64,000 nt of DNA from Pseudomonadota bacterium (GTDB taxonomy: Bacteria; Desulfobacterota; Desulfobulbia; Desulfobulbales; Desulfocapsaceae), in the NCBI GenBank assembly GCA_018821985.1, contig JAHJKP010000032.1:238745-302744 (forward strand), given 5' to 3'. Shown one piece after another: positions 18,122-27,919 of this stretch (position 1 is its first letter; every line of letters begins with the position of its first letter). The notes below the pieces were generated by a model. The model saw nothing but the letters and a program-made list of their open reading frames with translations, was not told where the DNA came from and did not search any database. Both the position numbers and the translations under genes were made by a program.

Positions 18122-19084
18122 ATGTTTCAGAAAAACATAGACAACATCCAATGCGTTGACGATGCCGAAAATATCAGCCACCTCTACCAGGATATCCCGC
18201 CGGTGGTAAAAAAGCTCGCAGCCTGCTGCACCCAGCACGGCTGCTTTGACCACTTGGGCTCAATCCCGATCCCCACTTACGAAAAGGTGGTCCAGATCAT
18301 CAATCAGGCCCGGAGAATCCTCTTTCCCGGCTATTTTTCAACAACCGCCATTAATCCCGCCAATCTGGAATACTGTCTCGGCCAGGAAACCACCGAACTC
18401 TTTGAGAATCTGGCATCCCAGATCGTCTTGGCCATCCAACACGAGTGCTTTCAGGCCCGGCAGAGTTGCACCAGATGCAAGGGGCAGGGTTACCGCAAAG
18501 CCATCGATTTTATCGAAACCCTGCCGCAAATCAGCGAGATGCTGGCCGCTGATATCCAGGCCGCCCTTGATGGCGATCCCGCCGCCAAAGGCGGAGACGA
18601 GGTTATCTTCAGCTATCCGGGCCTGCGGGCAATCAGCATTTACCGGATGGCCCACGAACTGCACAAATTGGCGGTGCCGGTGCTGCCCAGAATCATGACC
18701 GAGTACGCCCACAGCGTCACCGGCATTGATATTCACCCTGGTGCCAGCATCGGCAGGAATTTCTTTATCGACCACGGCACCGGCGTGGTCATCGGCGAAA
18801 CCACTATCATCGGGGCACGGGTCAGGATCTATCAGGGTGTGACCCTGGGCGCCCTCTCGCTGCCGACGGACGCCGGTAAACGCTACCGCAATGTCAAACG
18901 ACATCCGACCATTGAGGATGACGTTATCGTCTACGCCAACACCACAATTCTCGGAGGTGAAACAGTTATCGGTGCCCGTTCGGTGATCGGCGGCAATATC
19001 TGGATGACCGACAGTGTCCCCGCTGATACCAAGGTCATGCTGAAGAAACCGGAACTTCTTTACTTCGGCAACAAAGGCAAGTGA
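18122..19084 (+). CDS. cysE: Serine O-acetyltransferase (long form)
   Basis: Forms O-acetylserine for cysteine synthesis. The C-terminal 160 residues form a left-handed beta helix with hexapeptide repeats and the catalytic signature DIHPGASIGRNFFIDHGTG (His and Asp) followed by VVIGETTIIG. The N-terminal helical domain of about 150 residues is longer than in E. coli CysE. It contains several cysteines, including a CxxC (SCTRCKGQGY). I prefer the ATG at 18122 (MFQKNID), preceded by AGGACC, over the ATG at 18074, which lacks a ribosome site. It lies downstream of metW and upstream of cysK, so methionine and cysteine branches share a transcription unit. Confidence 0.9.
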   Translation: MFQKNIDNIQCVDDAENISHLYQDIPPVVKKLAACCTQHGCFDHLGSIPIPTYEKVVQIINQARRILFPGYFSTTAINPANLEYCLGQETTELFENLASQIVLAIQHECFQARQSCTRCKGQGYRKAIDFIETLPQISEMLAADIQAALDGDPAAKGGDEVIFSYPGLRAISIYRMAHELHKLAVPVLPRIMTEYAHSVTGIDIHPGASIGRNFFIDHGTGVVIGETTIIGARVRIYQGVTLGALSLPTDAGKRYRNVKRHPTIEDDVIVYANTTILGGETVIGARSVIGGNIWMTDSVPADTKVMLKKPELLYFGNKGK

Positions 19085-19124
19085 ACCGGTTTTCTACGAA
19101 ATCAAGACCGAAAGGAGCTGAAGA

Positions 19125-20051
19125 ATGACTGCAATATTCAACAATATTTCCCAAACCGTCGGCAGAACCCCGCTGGTCAGACTCAATAATATCACCGCCA
19201 ATTGCCAGACGAATATCTTTGCCAAAATAGAATCAGGCAACCCCATGTCCAGCGTCAAGGACCGGATCGGCAAGGCGATGATCGAAGCGGCCGAGGCAGA
19301 CGGCCGCCTTAACAGCAAGACCCTTATCATCGAAGCGACCAGCGGCAATACCGGCATCGCCCTGGCCTTTATCTGCGCCGCCAGAAATTACCGGCTGCTC
19401 CTGACCATGCCTGAGACCATGAGCGTCGAACGGCGGAAGCTCCTCAAACATCTGGGGGCTGAGCTGGTTCTAACTCCTGGCGCGGAAGGCATGAAGGGCG
19501 CCATCGCCAAGGCAGTTGAGCTCCATAAAGCCACTCCCGACTCTTTCATGCCCAATCAGTTTGAAAATCCGACCAACCCCGAAATCCACCGACTCACCAC
19601 CGCCGAAGAGATCTGGCAAGACACCGGCGGCGAGGTCGATATCCTGGTGGCGGGAGTAGGAACCGGAGGTACCATTACCGGGATTGCCGAGGTGTTAAAA
19701 TCACGCAATCCCTCCTTTGTGGCCATCGCGGTCGAACCCGCCCACTCGCCGGTACTGTCCGGCGGTTCTCCCGGCCCCCACAAGATCCAGGGGATCGGCG
19801 CCGGTTTTATCCCGAAGGTCCTGAACACCGCGATCATCGACGAAGTGATCCAGGTCACCAATGAACAGGCCTTTGCGACCGCCAGACGTCTGGCCAGCGA
19901 AGAAGGAATCATGTGCGGCATCTCCTCCGGTGCGGCAACTTGGGCGGCCCTAAAGGTGGCGGCCCGTGAAGAGAACAGGGATAAAAATCTAGTTGTGATC
20001 ATCCCCGACACCGGTGAACGCTATCTCAGTACCGATTTGTTACTGGATTAG
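19125..20051 (+). CDS. cysK: Cysteine synthase A (O-acetylserine sulfhydrylase)
   Basis: PLP-dependent beta-replacement of O-acetylserine with sulfide. The PLP lysine is K45 in [20 protein letters not shown] is the substrate-carboxylate loop, GTGGTITG binds the PLP phosphate, and the [11 protein letters not shown] loop and SSGAATW C-terminal motif are canonical. Length (308 residues) is normal. GGAGC precedes the ATG. The serine acetyltransferase encoded 40 bp upstream could associate with it in a cysteine synthase complex, as in other bacteria. A poly-T run (about 20079-20089) follows the stop without a clear stem. Confidence 0.96.
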   Translation: MTAIFNNISQTVGRTPLVRLNNITANCQTNIFAKIESGNPMSSVKDRIGKAMIEAAEADGRLNSKTLIIEATSGNTGIALAFICAARNYRLLLTMPETMSVERRKLLKHLGAELVLTPGAEGMKGAIAKAVELHKATPDSFMPNQFENPTNPEIHRLTTAEEIWQDTGGEVDILVAGVGTGGTITGIAEVLKSRNPSFVAIAVEPAHSPVLSGGSPGPHKIQGIGAGFIPKVLNTAIIDEVIQVTNEQAFATARRLASEEGIMCGISSGAATWAALKVAAREENRDKNLVVIIPDTGERYLSTDLLLD

Positions 20052-20158
20052 ATGAAAAGAGACCGAGAATCAGAGTTTTTTTTTTTAGGCAAGAGCAAGT
20101 AATCTTTTATTAACATAAAAATCTGTCATGCCGGTATTGCCGGAAATTGGAGGAAAAT

Positions 20159-20587
20159 ATGCCCAGGATAGTATCAATCAACGTCAGCCCTGCCACTGGA
20201 ACCGACAAAGAACCGGTCGATTCGGTCATGGTAAAACCAGATCACGGTATTGTCGGTGATGCCCATGCCCGGAACTGGCATCGGCAGATAAGCTTACTCG
20301 CCGTGGAAAGCATTGCCAAGATGGCAGCAGAGCACCCGCACCTGCGGCCCGGCTCATTTGCGGAAAATATCACCACCGAGGGACTGGACTTACCCCGACT
20401 GCCGATCGGAACCAGATTAAAAGCGGGAGAAGTGGAACTAGAGATCACCCAGATCGGAAAGAAGTGCCACACAAAATGCAAAATCTATGAACAGGCAGGC
20501 AACTGCATCATGCCCACGGAAGGGATTTTCGCCAAGGTTCTGAGTAGCGGCACTCTCAATGCCGGAGATGATATAATTATCATCTAA
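20159..20587 (+). CDS. MOSC-domain protein
   Basis: A 142-residue protein made of a single MOSC (molybdenum cofactor sulfurase C-terminal) domain. Visible marks are VKPDHGIVGDAHARNWHRQISLL near residue 25-45 (key: GIVGDAH), RPGSFAENITTEG and the conserved cysteines KKCHTKC. In the family the Cys carries a persulfide or contacts the cofactor. The start at 20159 has GGAGGA at the right distance. An in-frame TTG at 20147 is rejected. Its place after cysK suggests a link with sulfur transfer or molybdenum cofactor handling, but the substrate cannot be read. Confidence 0.88.
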   Translation: MPRIVSINVSPATGTDKEPVDSVMVKPDHGIVGDAHARNWHRQISLLAVESIAKMAAEHPHLRPGSFAENITTEGLDLPRLPIGTRLKAGEVELEITQIGKKCHTKCKIYEQAGNCIMPTEGIFAKVLSSGTLNAGDDIIII

Positions 20588-20976
20588 CAACCAGGACCAT
20601 CATTCACCACCCATTTGCGTGGAACCGGCTAAATCAGTACAAAATAATTATTGAATACTGTCTGGGCCACCTGCTTTCAGACATCAGAAAAGACAAAATG
20701 GTTGTCGGAGCGGGTGACCCTGCAGAAAGTGTTTGGAAACTTCAAAGACTGTTATCGCCCTGATTGACAGACCATCAATGTTTTTTCCGGAAAGATATAG
20801 GGTCACTGTCAATCTCTTGAGCGGGAAGGACACTCTCTAGCAGGTTTAGCCACGGGTTGTTCTCCATCAGATGAATATCCGTCATCTGAACCATCACAAA
20901 AAGCTGTGGACCTCGTTGGCCTATCTTTATTGAAGTTTTGTAGCCCGTATAATACATCTTTTTTCAAGGAACGATT
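20572..20976. other. Spacer with a protein-like remnant, no intact gene
   Basis: No convincing complete gene lies between the MOSC gene and nadA. On the plus strand, 20572-20763 is open for 63 codons without a start codon and reads like a folded-protein tail (segments KIIIEYCLGHLLSDIRKDK and GAGDPAESVWKLQRLLSP). On the minus strand, a 60-codon frame at 20775-20957 also looks amino-acid-like but has no ribosome site or family. Both could be decayed ends of lost genes. Promoter elements for nadA should also be here. Confidence 0.35.
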
Positions 20977-22086
20977 ATGACAGCAAGTGCAGAGAATCTG
21001 CCTATCAAATTCCCGACCTTACCCCTTATCGATCAGGGGCTTCTTGATCGGGCCTGGGTCGAGGCGGCACGTCAGGGGGCTGAATATGAGTCTGGCGAAC
21101 GTGAGGCCCTGCTTGCAAGGATTAAACGACTTTTGCAGGAACAGGACGCGGTCCTGGTTGCCCATTATTATACCTCTGATGACCTTCAGCAACTGGCCGA
21201 GGAGACAGGTGGTTATGTTGCCGACTCCCTGGAAATGGCCCGCTTTGGCAATGAACATCCAGCTTCTACATTAATTGTTGCCGGGGTCCGTTTTATGGGA
21301 GAGACTGCCAAAATACTCAATCCGGAAAAAAGGGTACTGATGCCTGATATCGAGGCAACCTGCTCCTTGGATCTGGAGTGTCCGGTCGATCTTTTCACCG
21401 ATTTTTGTGATGCCCATCCAGATTACACCAGTGTAGTCTATGCCAATACCAGTGCTGCGGTCAAGGCCAGAGCTGACTGGGTGGTAACCTCAGGCATTGC
21501 CCTACCGATTATCAAATACCTGGCTGGCCGGAATGAGAAGGTTCTCTGGGCCCCTGATCGTCATCTTGGTTCGTACGTCCAGAGGGAAAGCAGAGTGGAA
21601 ATGCTGATCTGGCCGGGCAGCTGTGTGGTTCACGAGCAGTTCAAGGCCGAGGGAATCAGGACGCTGAAAAAAAAGTATCCAAATGCCCAGATTCTGGTCC
21701 ACCCCGAATCACCTGAGGAGGTGGTTGCATTGGCCGACGTGGTTGGATCCACCACCGGCTTGATCAAGGCCACATTGAACCCTGAGGTCCAAGAGTTTAT
21801 TGTCGCCACCGAACCGGGCATTTTTTATAAGATGAGACAGGCATCACCTTCCAAGACCTTTCTTGAGGCGCCCACTGGCGGCCTGGGTGGCAGCTGTCAG
21901 AGTTGCCTGCGCTGCCCGTGGATGGCTATGAACGGTTTACGTAATCTGGCCCAGGTCTTAGTGTCTGGTGCGAATGAAATCACTATTGATGAAGATATCC
22001 GCCAGAAGTCCTTGATTCCCATTCAGCGAATGATGGACTTTGCCAGAAAACAACAAATTGCCTTGAAAGATAGAGGTAATGCCTGA
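20977..22086 (+). CDS. nadA: Quinolinate synthase
   Basis: [4Fe-4S] enzyme that condenses iminoaspartate with dihydroxyacetone phosphate to quinolinate in NAD synthesis. The cluster cysteines are visible at C129 (IEATCSLD), C216 (WPGSCVVHE) and one of C307/C310/C313 ([16 protein letters not shown]). Conserved [27 protein letters not shown] and HPESPEEVV segments are intact. Length (369 residues) is that of the longer, E. coli-like class. It is followed by a convergent flavoprotein gene. nadB and nadC are not in the window. Confidence 0.97.
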   Translation: MTASAENLPIKFPTLPLIDQGLLDRAWVEAARQGAEYESGEREALLARIKRLLQEQDAVLVAHYYTSDDLQQLAEETGGYVADSLEMARFGNEHPASTLIVAGVRFMGETAKILNPEKRVLMPDIEATCSLDLECPVDLFTDFCDAHPDYTSVVYANTSAAVKARADWVVTSGIALPIIKYLAGRNEKVLWAPDRHLGSYVQRESRVEMLIWPGSCVVHEQFKAEGIRTLKKKYPNAQILVHPESPEEVVALADVVGSTTGLIKATLNPEVQEFIVATEPGIFYKMRQASPSKTFLEAPTGGLGGSCQSCLRCPWMAMNGLRNLAQVLVSGANEITIDEDIRQKSLIPIQRMMDFARKQQIALKDRGNA

Positions 22087-22206
22087 CAGGCAGACCTCCT
22101 TTGTTTATAGGGTTACCCAGTGAAAGATCTCTATTTTTATTTTTCAAGAGTATTTCTTGTTAAAGAATACAAACATTAGGCTGATTTTTATAGAGAGCCA
22201 TAAAAA

Positions 22207-23136
22207 CTATAGACTTCCACCCTTATGCTTCCTGGCAAAATTAGCTGCCTCCATTCCGGCGACACAGCCTTCACCAACTGCCTTGGCCATCTGATAGGGA
22301 TGGCCGGTGATGTCTCCGGCGCCATAAACACCTGGGACATTGGTCTCTGCCAGTTTATTGGTTTCAATATGGGTCATGGTATCCAGATCAAGCTGAACCC
22401 CTATTTCCAAGGCCAACTCCATGGCCCCTTTAGCCCCAAGTTCGATGAAAAGGCCATCGACCATTACCTCTTTACCGTTTTCAAGAAGTATGGATTGCAC
22501 CTCCTTCTCACCCTGGATCTCTTTGACCCAGGTTCCTGACAGGTGTTCGACGGTGGAGCTGTGCAGTTTCTTCAGGAGATCGGCTGAAGCCACGAGTTCT
22601 TGACTCACCAGATAGACCTTTGAGGCATAGCCGGTAAGGGTTAAGGCCCCGTCAATGGCAGCACTGGCATTACCAACGACTGCCACCGTGGCCTTCCTAT
22701 AAAAATTAGCATCACAATCTACGCAATAGGAAACCCCTCTACCGGAAAATTCCTTTTCGCCTGGCACCTTCAGTTTTTTTCTGGCCGTTCCTGTGGCAAA
22801 GATGACCGTGCGGCTGGTAATCATTGTACCACCTTCCAGTTCAAGGTCAAACACAGCCTCTCTCTGATGAATCTTCAACACATCGTCATCCTTCAACTCG
22901 GCACCAAAGTTCCTGACCTGGGTAATCCCCGCCTCGAGCAGTTCCTGACCTGTCTTCACCCCTTCCACGCATGCATAGTTTTCCACATGGGCAGAATAGA
23001 GCGAACTCCGTTCAATCCGTCCCAGCAACAAGACACTGCTTTTTTTGCGAACCGCATGGATTGCGGCCTGAATTCCGGCCGGACCTGCCCCAATAATCAC
23101 CACATCATAGACTAAATCATCCATTCCAGTATCCAT
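22207..23136 (-). CDS. Thioredoxin-reductase-like flavoprotein with degenerate NADPH site
   Basis: A 309-residue protein of the low-molecular-weight thioredoxin reductase fold. The FAD-binding GAGPAG is at residues 16-21, the redox-active disulfide CVDC at 138-141, and the C-terminal FAD motif GAGDITGHPYQ is intact. The NADPH domain is atypical. The expected GGGDSA loop reads GNASAA (155-160), and the HRRxxxR segment that binds the 2'-phosphate is replaced by VSQELVASA. It may therefore use NADH, reduced ferredoxin or another donor rather than NADPH, as described for ferredoxin-linked members of the family. The start has GGAGAGG upstream. No thioredoxin gene is adjacent. Confidence 0.88.
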   Translation of the reverse strand: MDTGMDDLVYDVVIIGAGPAGIQAAIHAVRKKSSVLLLGRIERSSLYSAHVENYACVEGVKTGQELLEAGITQVRNFGAELKDDDVLKIHQREAVFDLELEGGTMITSRTVIFATGTARKKLKVPGEKEFSGRGVSYCVDCDANFYRKATVAVVGNASAAIDGALTLTGYASKVYLVSQELVASADLLKKLHSSTVEHLSGTWVKEIQGEKEVQSILLENGKEVMVDGLFIELGAKGAMELALEIGVQLDLDTMTHIETNKLAETNVPGVYGAGDITGHPYQMAKAVGEGCVAGMEAANFARKHKGGSL

Positions 23137-23440
23137 TTTCCTCTCCCAAAAAAACTAATTGTCATCTCCAACAAGATCCACTTTTTCTATACTACTCTGC
23201 ATTCTTCTTGAATTCTCAAGCAATATATCCTAAAGATAGAGAGTTTCAGCTTAATTTTTCAATAATAATTCCATTTCTAAATCAAGATAGAAACGTGACG
23301 GCAAGCAGCGACGAATCAGTATGGGTAGGTAGCACGCTGAAGAGACGCACAGCACGGCCGACAAAGTTAACGCTTAATTTAAAAATAGAATAACTTAACC
23401 CAGTTATAATAAGTCAACTTCCATTCGTCAATCAATCATC
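23137..23440. other. Divergent spacer before the fatty-acid-synthase-like operon
   Basis: About 300 bp, AT-rich at both ends, between the flavoprotein gene and the ketosynthase operon. A good -10 hexamer TATAAT lies at 23405-23410, 31 bp before the ketosynthase ATG, but there is no convincing -35. The 61-codon frame at 23208-23393 has no family or ribosome site and is not called. No riboswitch or tRNA seen. Confidence 0.35.
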
Positions 23441-24682
23441 ATGGATAGCAATCAGCAAAGAATAGTCATAACAGGGGTCGGCCTGGCCGCACCCAACGCT
23501 GACAATCTCAAGGATTTTCGAAAGAAACTCCTGGCCGGGATCAGTGAGATAAAAGAGATAAATCTTCGCTATTTTGGCCCTGCACCTGCAGGGATATGCA
23601 CCTTTGATGAGACCAGATACCGGAAAAAAAAGGAAAATAAACGAGGCACCCGTGCCGGCTGTCTTGGTGTTTATTGTGCCCACGAGGCCATGGCCGACGC
23701 AACACTCGATATTGACTACTATGACCGGTCGCGTATTGGCGTTTATATCGGTCTCACCGAACATGGAACCGTCGAGACAGAAAACGAGATTTTTAATATC
23801 AGCCAGTACAACTATGACGTAAATTACTGGACCCACCACCATAATCCCCGAACCGTCCTCAATAATCCCGCAGGCGAGATTACCATGAGCCTCGGGATAA
23901 CCGGCCCCCATTACGCCATAGGAGCTGCCTGTGCCGCCGGTAATGCCTCTTTGATTCAGGGCGTCCAGATGCTTCGTCTTGGCGAGGTGGATATGGCGCT
24001 CGCTGGTGGCATATCCGAATCAACTGGCTCCTTTGGGATTTTCGCAAGTTTCAAGGCCCAAGGGGCACTTGCTGAGGCAGAAGATCCGCGTCAGGCCTGC
24101 AGACCTTTTGACATTGAGAGAAACGGGATTGTGGTTTCGGAAGGGGCCTGTATCTATGTCCTGGAACGGTTGGAAAAGGCCCTTGAACGCGGGGCCAGGA
24201 TCTATGGAGAGGTTGCCGGTTACTGCATCAACTCCGATGCCCGTGATTTTGTACTCCCCTATGGCAAGAGACAGGCGGAATGTATCCAGCAGGCCTTGAA
24301 TCGCGCCGGGCTTAAAGCTGCCGATATCGATATCATCAACACCCATGCCACCGGCACCAAGCAGGGAGATATTGAAGAGTGCAAGGCCATCCGCCAGGTC
24401 TTTGGGGAGGCGCCAGCCACCTATATCAATAACACCAAATCCATTATTGGTCACGCCATGGGAGCCGCCGGCGTCCTTGAGCTTGCCGGTAATCTGCCTG
24501 CCTTTGAAGATAATATGATCCATCCCACCATCAATGTCAGCAACCTTGATCCGGAATGTGCCCTGCCCAACATGGTCCTCAATAAACCAACGCAACTGAA
24601 GTCCGTATCCACCATTCTCAACAACTCCTTTGGCATGGTTGGGATTAATTCCGTTATTATTGTTAAAAAATACGAGGATTAA
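23441..24682 (+). CDS. Beta-ketoacyl-ACP synthase (FabF/KAS-II-like)
   Basis: Condensing enzyme that extends an acyl chain by decarboxylative Claisen condensation. The catalytic triad is complete: C164 (GAACAAGNAS), H302 (NTHATGTKQGD) and H338 (SIIGHAMGAAG), with the gatekeeper motif NNSFGMVGIN. At 413 residues it is FabF-sized. It carries several insertions relative to housekeeping FabF, such as the Tyr/His-rich loop NYDVNYWTHHHNP before the active site. It opens an operon with a dedicated ACP, two CrtI-like flavoenzymes, a ketoreductase and a dehydratase. It is therefore likely a pathway-specific ketosynthase for an unusual polyunsaturated or cyclised acyl chain rather than the primary FabF. 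Confidence 0.9.
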   Translation: MDSNQQRIVITGVGLAAPNADNLKDFRKKLLAGISEIKEINLRYFGPAPAGICTFDETRYRKKKENKRGTRAGCLGVYCAHEAMADATLDIDYYDRSRIGVYIGLTEHGTVETENEIFNISQYNYDVNYWTHHHNPRTVLNNPAGEITMSLGITGPHYAIGAACAAGNASLIQGVQMLRLGEVDMALAGGISESTGSFGIFASFKAQGALAEAEDPRQACRPFDIERNGIVVSEGACIYVLERLEKALERGARIYGEVAGYCINSDARDFVLPYGKRQAECIQQALNRAGLKAADIDIINTHATGTKQGDIEECKAIRQVFGEAPATYINNTKSIIGHAMGAAGVLELAGNLPAFEDNMIHPTINVSNLDPECALPNMVLNKPTQLKSVSTILNNSFGMVGINSVIIVKKYED

Positions 24683-24833
24683 AGCAATTTCTCAAAAAAT
24701 ATATAAAAAAGAGTGGCAAGGTATGGTATAAAGAATGTTTTGCTTGGGAAAACACTCTCATTCATACCAAACTAAGCACATTAATATAGACAAAACTCAC
24801 TCTTTTTCATAAGAGATCGAACCTGGAGAAAAC

Positions 24834-25085
24834 ATGACACGTGATGATATTAAAGATCTCATTTTGGAGATTATCAAAGACATAGATGAAGATGCCGATT
24901 TTGACACGTTGCAATCCGACCAGCCGCTACGTGACCAGCTGGATCTCGATTCCATGGATTTTCTTGATATCGTAATGGAACTCCGCAAACGGCATAAATT
25001 GCAGATTCCCGAAGAAGATTATCCTCAGCTAGCATCCCTTGACAGTTGCGTCAACTACCTGGAACCACTACTCAAGAACGCCTAA
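24834..25085 (+). CDS. Acyl carrier protein
   Basis: An 83-residue acidic helical protein with the phosphopantetheine attachment serine at S40 in LDLDSMDFLDIV. It differs from housekeeping AcpP (DSLD) in having DSMDF. Length is normal. It lies 150 bp after the ketosynthase and its stop is 3 bp before the next start, so it is dedicated to this operon. It would carry the growing acyl chain for the adjacent ketosynthase, ketoreductase and dehydratase. Confidence 0.93.
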   Translation: MTRDDIKDLILEIIKDIDEDADFDTLQSDQPLRDQLDLDSMDFLDIVMELRKRHKLQIPEEDYPQLASLDSCVNYLEPLLKNA

Positions 25086-25087
25086 AG

Positions 25088-26473
25088 GTGCACATACCTC
25101 TGCTGGTCATCGGCGGCGGTCTCTCGGGGCTAGCCGCCGCGATTCGTTTTGCCCGTTTCAATCCAGGCGTCCTGATCCTGGAAAAACACTCCCGCGTCGG
25201 TGGCCTCAACTCCTATTATTACCGCAACAACTCACTGTTTGAAACCGGGCTCCACGCCATCACCAACTTTGCCCCACCCCAGGATAAAACCGCACCCCTC
25301 AACCGCTTGCTCCGCCAACTGAAACTAAGGCGCAAGGACTTCACCTTTCATGAACAAATCAAAAGCGAGATCTTCTTTGCCAATCAGGAGACACTGACCT
25401 TCTCCAACGATTTCGATCTGCTGTACCATGAAATAGTGACAAAGTTTCCCCGCAGCACGCCGGGATTTACCAGACTGCTCCAGACCATCAAGGAATATGA
25501 CCCATTCCAGGCCGCGCCCTTTCGCTCAGCCAAAAGCTTACTGACCGCAGCACTCGACAACCCGCTCCTGGTCGACATGCTGCTTTGCCCATTGATGTAC
25601 TACGGCTCAAGCGTGGAAAACGATATGGATCTGGGCCAGTTTGTCATCATGTTCCGAGCGATCTTTCTGGAAGGGATGTTCCGGCCCAAGGGCAGCATCA
25701 AGGATTTTCTGGATATCCTGCTTAAACAGTATCAGGAATTTGGCGGAAAGATTCGTTTGCAAGCCCCTGTTGCCAGAATCATCCATGAGGACAGAAAGGT
25801 GATAGGCGTGGAATTGACCGACGGAGAGGTAATCGAATGCGATGCCCTGCTCTCAACTATTGGCTACGAGGAGACCCTGGCCTGTCTTACTGTCCCTCCT
25901 GTGCATAAACAGCGGCCCCGGCTTGGCTTTGTCGAATCGATCTTTCGGCTGCCCCCAGACTGTAAGAAAACTCTTCCCCAAGACAAAACTATTATTTTTT
26001 ACACCACGAGCAAGAAATTTTGCTATCAGCGGCCTGAAAATCTTGTTGATTACAGCAGTGGCGTTATCTGCTTTCCTGGAAATTTCCAAGGGCTTGACGC
26101 TCAGCCGTACCTTGAGCTTCGCGCCACCCATCTTGCCGATTATGCCAGCTGGAAATCTCTTGCTGCCGACAGACCCGCCTACCTTGCGGCCAAAATCGAC
26201 ACAGCCGGAAAATCGAAACAGGCTCTCGAGAAAATCATTGGTAATTTCAGGCAGAATATTGTATATGAGGATACCTTTACACCTCTTACCATAGAACGCT
26301 TTACTGCCAAAAAAGAAGGCGCTATTTATGGTTGTCCTGACAAAATCAAGAATGGCGACATAGGTTACCACAATCTCTTTCTTGCCGGCACCGACCAGGG
26401 TTTCTTAGGTATTGTAGGATCCATGCTGAGTGGTGTCTCCATGGTCAATCAACACATTCTGTCCCGACTTTAG
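25088..26473 (+). CDS. CrtI-like FAD-dependent oxidoreductase (first copy)
   Basis: A 462-residue member of the phytoene-desaturase/NAD(P)-binding Rossmann family. The N-terminal dinucleotide motif is IGGGLSGLAAAI, followed by EKHSRVGGLNSYY. The C-terminal FAD motif (LFLAGTDQGFLGIVGSMLSG) is present. I place the start at the GTG at 25088, three bases after the ACP stop, which puts the Rossmann fold at the N-terminus. An in-frame TTG at 25046 lies inside the ACP gene. Homologues desaturate or isomerise polyenes or saturate retinoid-type bonds. In this ACP operon an acyl-ACP or acyl-lipid substrate is more likely than a carotenoid. No other carotenoid genes are nearby. Confidence 0.85.
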   Translation: MHIPLLVIGGGLSGLAAAIRFARFNPGVLILEKHSRVGGLNSYYYRNNSLFETGLHAITNFAPPQDKTAPLNRLLRQLKLRRKDFTFHEQIKSEIFFANQETLTFSNDFDLLYHEIVTKFPRSTPGFTRLLQTIKEYDPFQAAPFRSAKSLLTAALDNPLLVDMLLCPLMYYGSSVENDMDLGQFVIMFRAIFLEGMFRPKGSIKDFLDILLKQYQEFGGKIRLQAPVARIIHEDRKVIGVELTDGEVIECDALLSTIGYEETLACLTVPPVHKQRPRLGFVESIFRLPPDCKKTLPQDKTIIFYTTSKKFCYQRPENLVDYSSGVICFPGNFQGLDAQPYLELRATHLADYASWKSLAADRPAYLAAKIDTAGKSKQALEKIIGNFRQNIVYEDTFTPLTIERFTAKKEGAIYGCPDKIKNGDIGYHNLFLAGTDQGFLGIVGSMLSGVSMVNQHILSRL

Positions 26474-26503
26474 AAAAACCTGTAACAACAACAGATAGAT
26501 TCC

Positions 26504-27910
26504 ATGCCCTTTTCCTTAAACAAAGCTGCTGACAGCTACGATGTAATTGTAATTGGCTCCGGCCTTGGTGGCCTGACCACGGCCAAACGTCTCTCTTATT
26601 GCGGCCACAAGGTACTGCTTCTCGAATTTCACCACCAGCTTGGAGGTCTTGCCACCTGGTTCAAACGCAAAGGCCATATCTTCGACATCTCCCTGCATGG
26701 ATTTCCCTACGGAATGGTCAAAACCTGCAGGAAATATTGGACGAAAGAAATCACCGAGTCCATTGTCCAGCTCAAAGACATTGTCTTTGACAACCCCCAG
26801 TTTTCTCTGAAGACCACCTTTGACCGGGTTGATTTCACCGCCCTGCTGAACAAAAAGTTCAAGATTCCCCAGACGACCATCGACCGTTTTTTTGCAACTG
26901 TGGCCGGGATGAACTTTTACGATGACCAGAGCATGACCACCCGAGAGCTTTTTGAAGAGTTTTTTCCCGGCAGAACTGACGTACACCGCCTGCTCATGGA
27001 ACCCATCACCTACGCCAACGGTTCCACCCTGGACGATCCGGCCATCACCTATGGCATCGTCTTCTCCAACTTCATGAACAAGGGAGTCTTCACCTTTGAA
27101 GGCGGCACAGATAAGCTCATCCAGATGATGACCGAGGACCTTGAAAAGAACGGGGTGATGATCTGTACCAATGCCAAGGTCGACAGGATTCTTGTGGAGA
27201 AAGGAAAGGTACGCGGCGTTGAGGTGAACGGAAGGGCGATTACCGCCCCGGCCGTTGTCTCAAACAGCGGAATTACCAATACAATTTATAATCTTGCTGG
27301 TCGCGATGTCTTTTCAGGCGACTTCCTGGAAAAAGCCGATGCAATTCGTGTTAACAACTCAAGTTGCCAGGTATATATAGGGCTGAAAAAAGATGCTGCC
27401 ATTGAGGACAAGGGAGATCTCCTTTTCACCTCAACTGCGCCTGTCTTCGATTCTTCCGAGTTGCTCGATATGCACACCCGTTCCAAGACATTCTCTGTCT
27501 ATTATCCCAAGACACGACCGGGCCACGATCGATATGCCATTGTCGCCTCTATGAACAGCCGCTATGATGACTGGAACAGTCTCAGCCCGGCCGCTTATGA
27601 AACCGAAAAACAGGCACTTATCGAGCGGACCCTGGTGGATCTGAATCGTTATTTTCCAGGGGTAAATGAAAAAATCGACTGGCTGGAGGCGGCAACGCCA
27701 AAGACCTTTAACCGCTACACCCTGCATACCCACGGCACCTCTTTTGGCACCAAATTCGAGGGTCTGGCAGTGTCCAGATCCATCTTCAAAGAGGTTCCAG
27801 GGCTCTTTCATGTCGGCTCAGTGGGGATCATCATGTCCGGCTGGCTCGGGGCAATCAATTACGGGGTCATCGTCTCCAATGATGTTGACAGCTATATCCG
27901 CAGCGTATAA
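26504..27910 (+). CDS. CrtI-like FAD-dependent oxidoreductase (second copy)
   Basis: A 468-residue flavoprotein of the same superfamily as its upstream neighbour but clearly diverged. It has [28 protein letters not shown] and a C-terminal FAD segment ([22 protein letters not shown]). A conserved substrate-domain stretch is [12 protein letters not shown]. It sits 30 bp downstream of the first copy. Two tandem copies in one fatty-acid-type operon suggest successive desaturation/isomerisation steps or a heterodimer. The reaction direction and substrate are unknown. Confidence 0.85.
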   Translation: MPFSLNKAADSYDVIVIGSGLGGLTTAKRLSYCGHKVLLLEFHHQLGGLATWFKRKGHIFDISLHGFPYGMVKTCRKYWTKEITESIVQLKDIVFDNPQFSLKTTFDRVDFTALLNKKFKIPQTTIDRFFATVAGMNFYDDQSMTTRELFEEFFPGRTDVHRLLMEPITYANGSTLDDPAITYGIVFSNFMNKGVFTFEGGTDKLIQMMTEDLEKNGVMICTNAKVDRILVEKGKVRGVEVNGRAITAPAVVSNSGITNTIYNLAGRDVFSGDFLEKADAIRVNNSSCQVYIGLKKDAAIEDKGDLLFTSTAPVFDSSELLDMHTRSKTFSVYYPKTRPGHDRYAIVASMNSRYDDWNSLSPAAYETEKQALIERTLVDLNRYFPGVNEKIDWLEAATPKTFNRYTLHTHGTSFGTKFEGLAVSRSIFKEVPGLFHVGSVGIIMSGWLGAINYGVIVSNDVDSYIRSV

Positions 27911-27919
27911 TCAAAGAAA

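Noticed and set aside
23208..23393. 61-codon plus-strand frame before the ketosynthase gene
   Set aside because: No ribosome site, low-quality composition and overlap with the expected promoter region.
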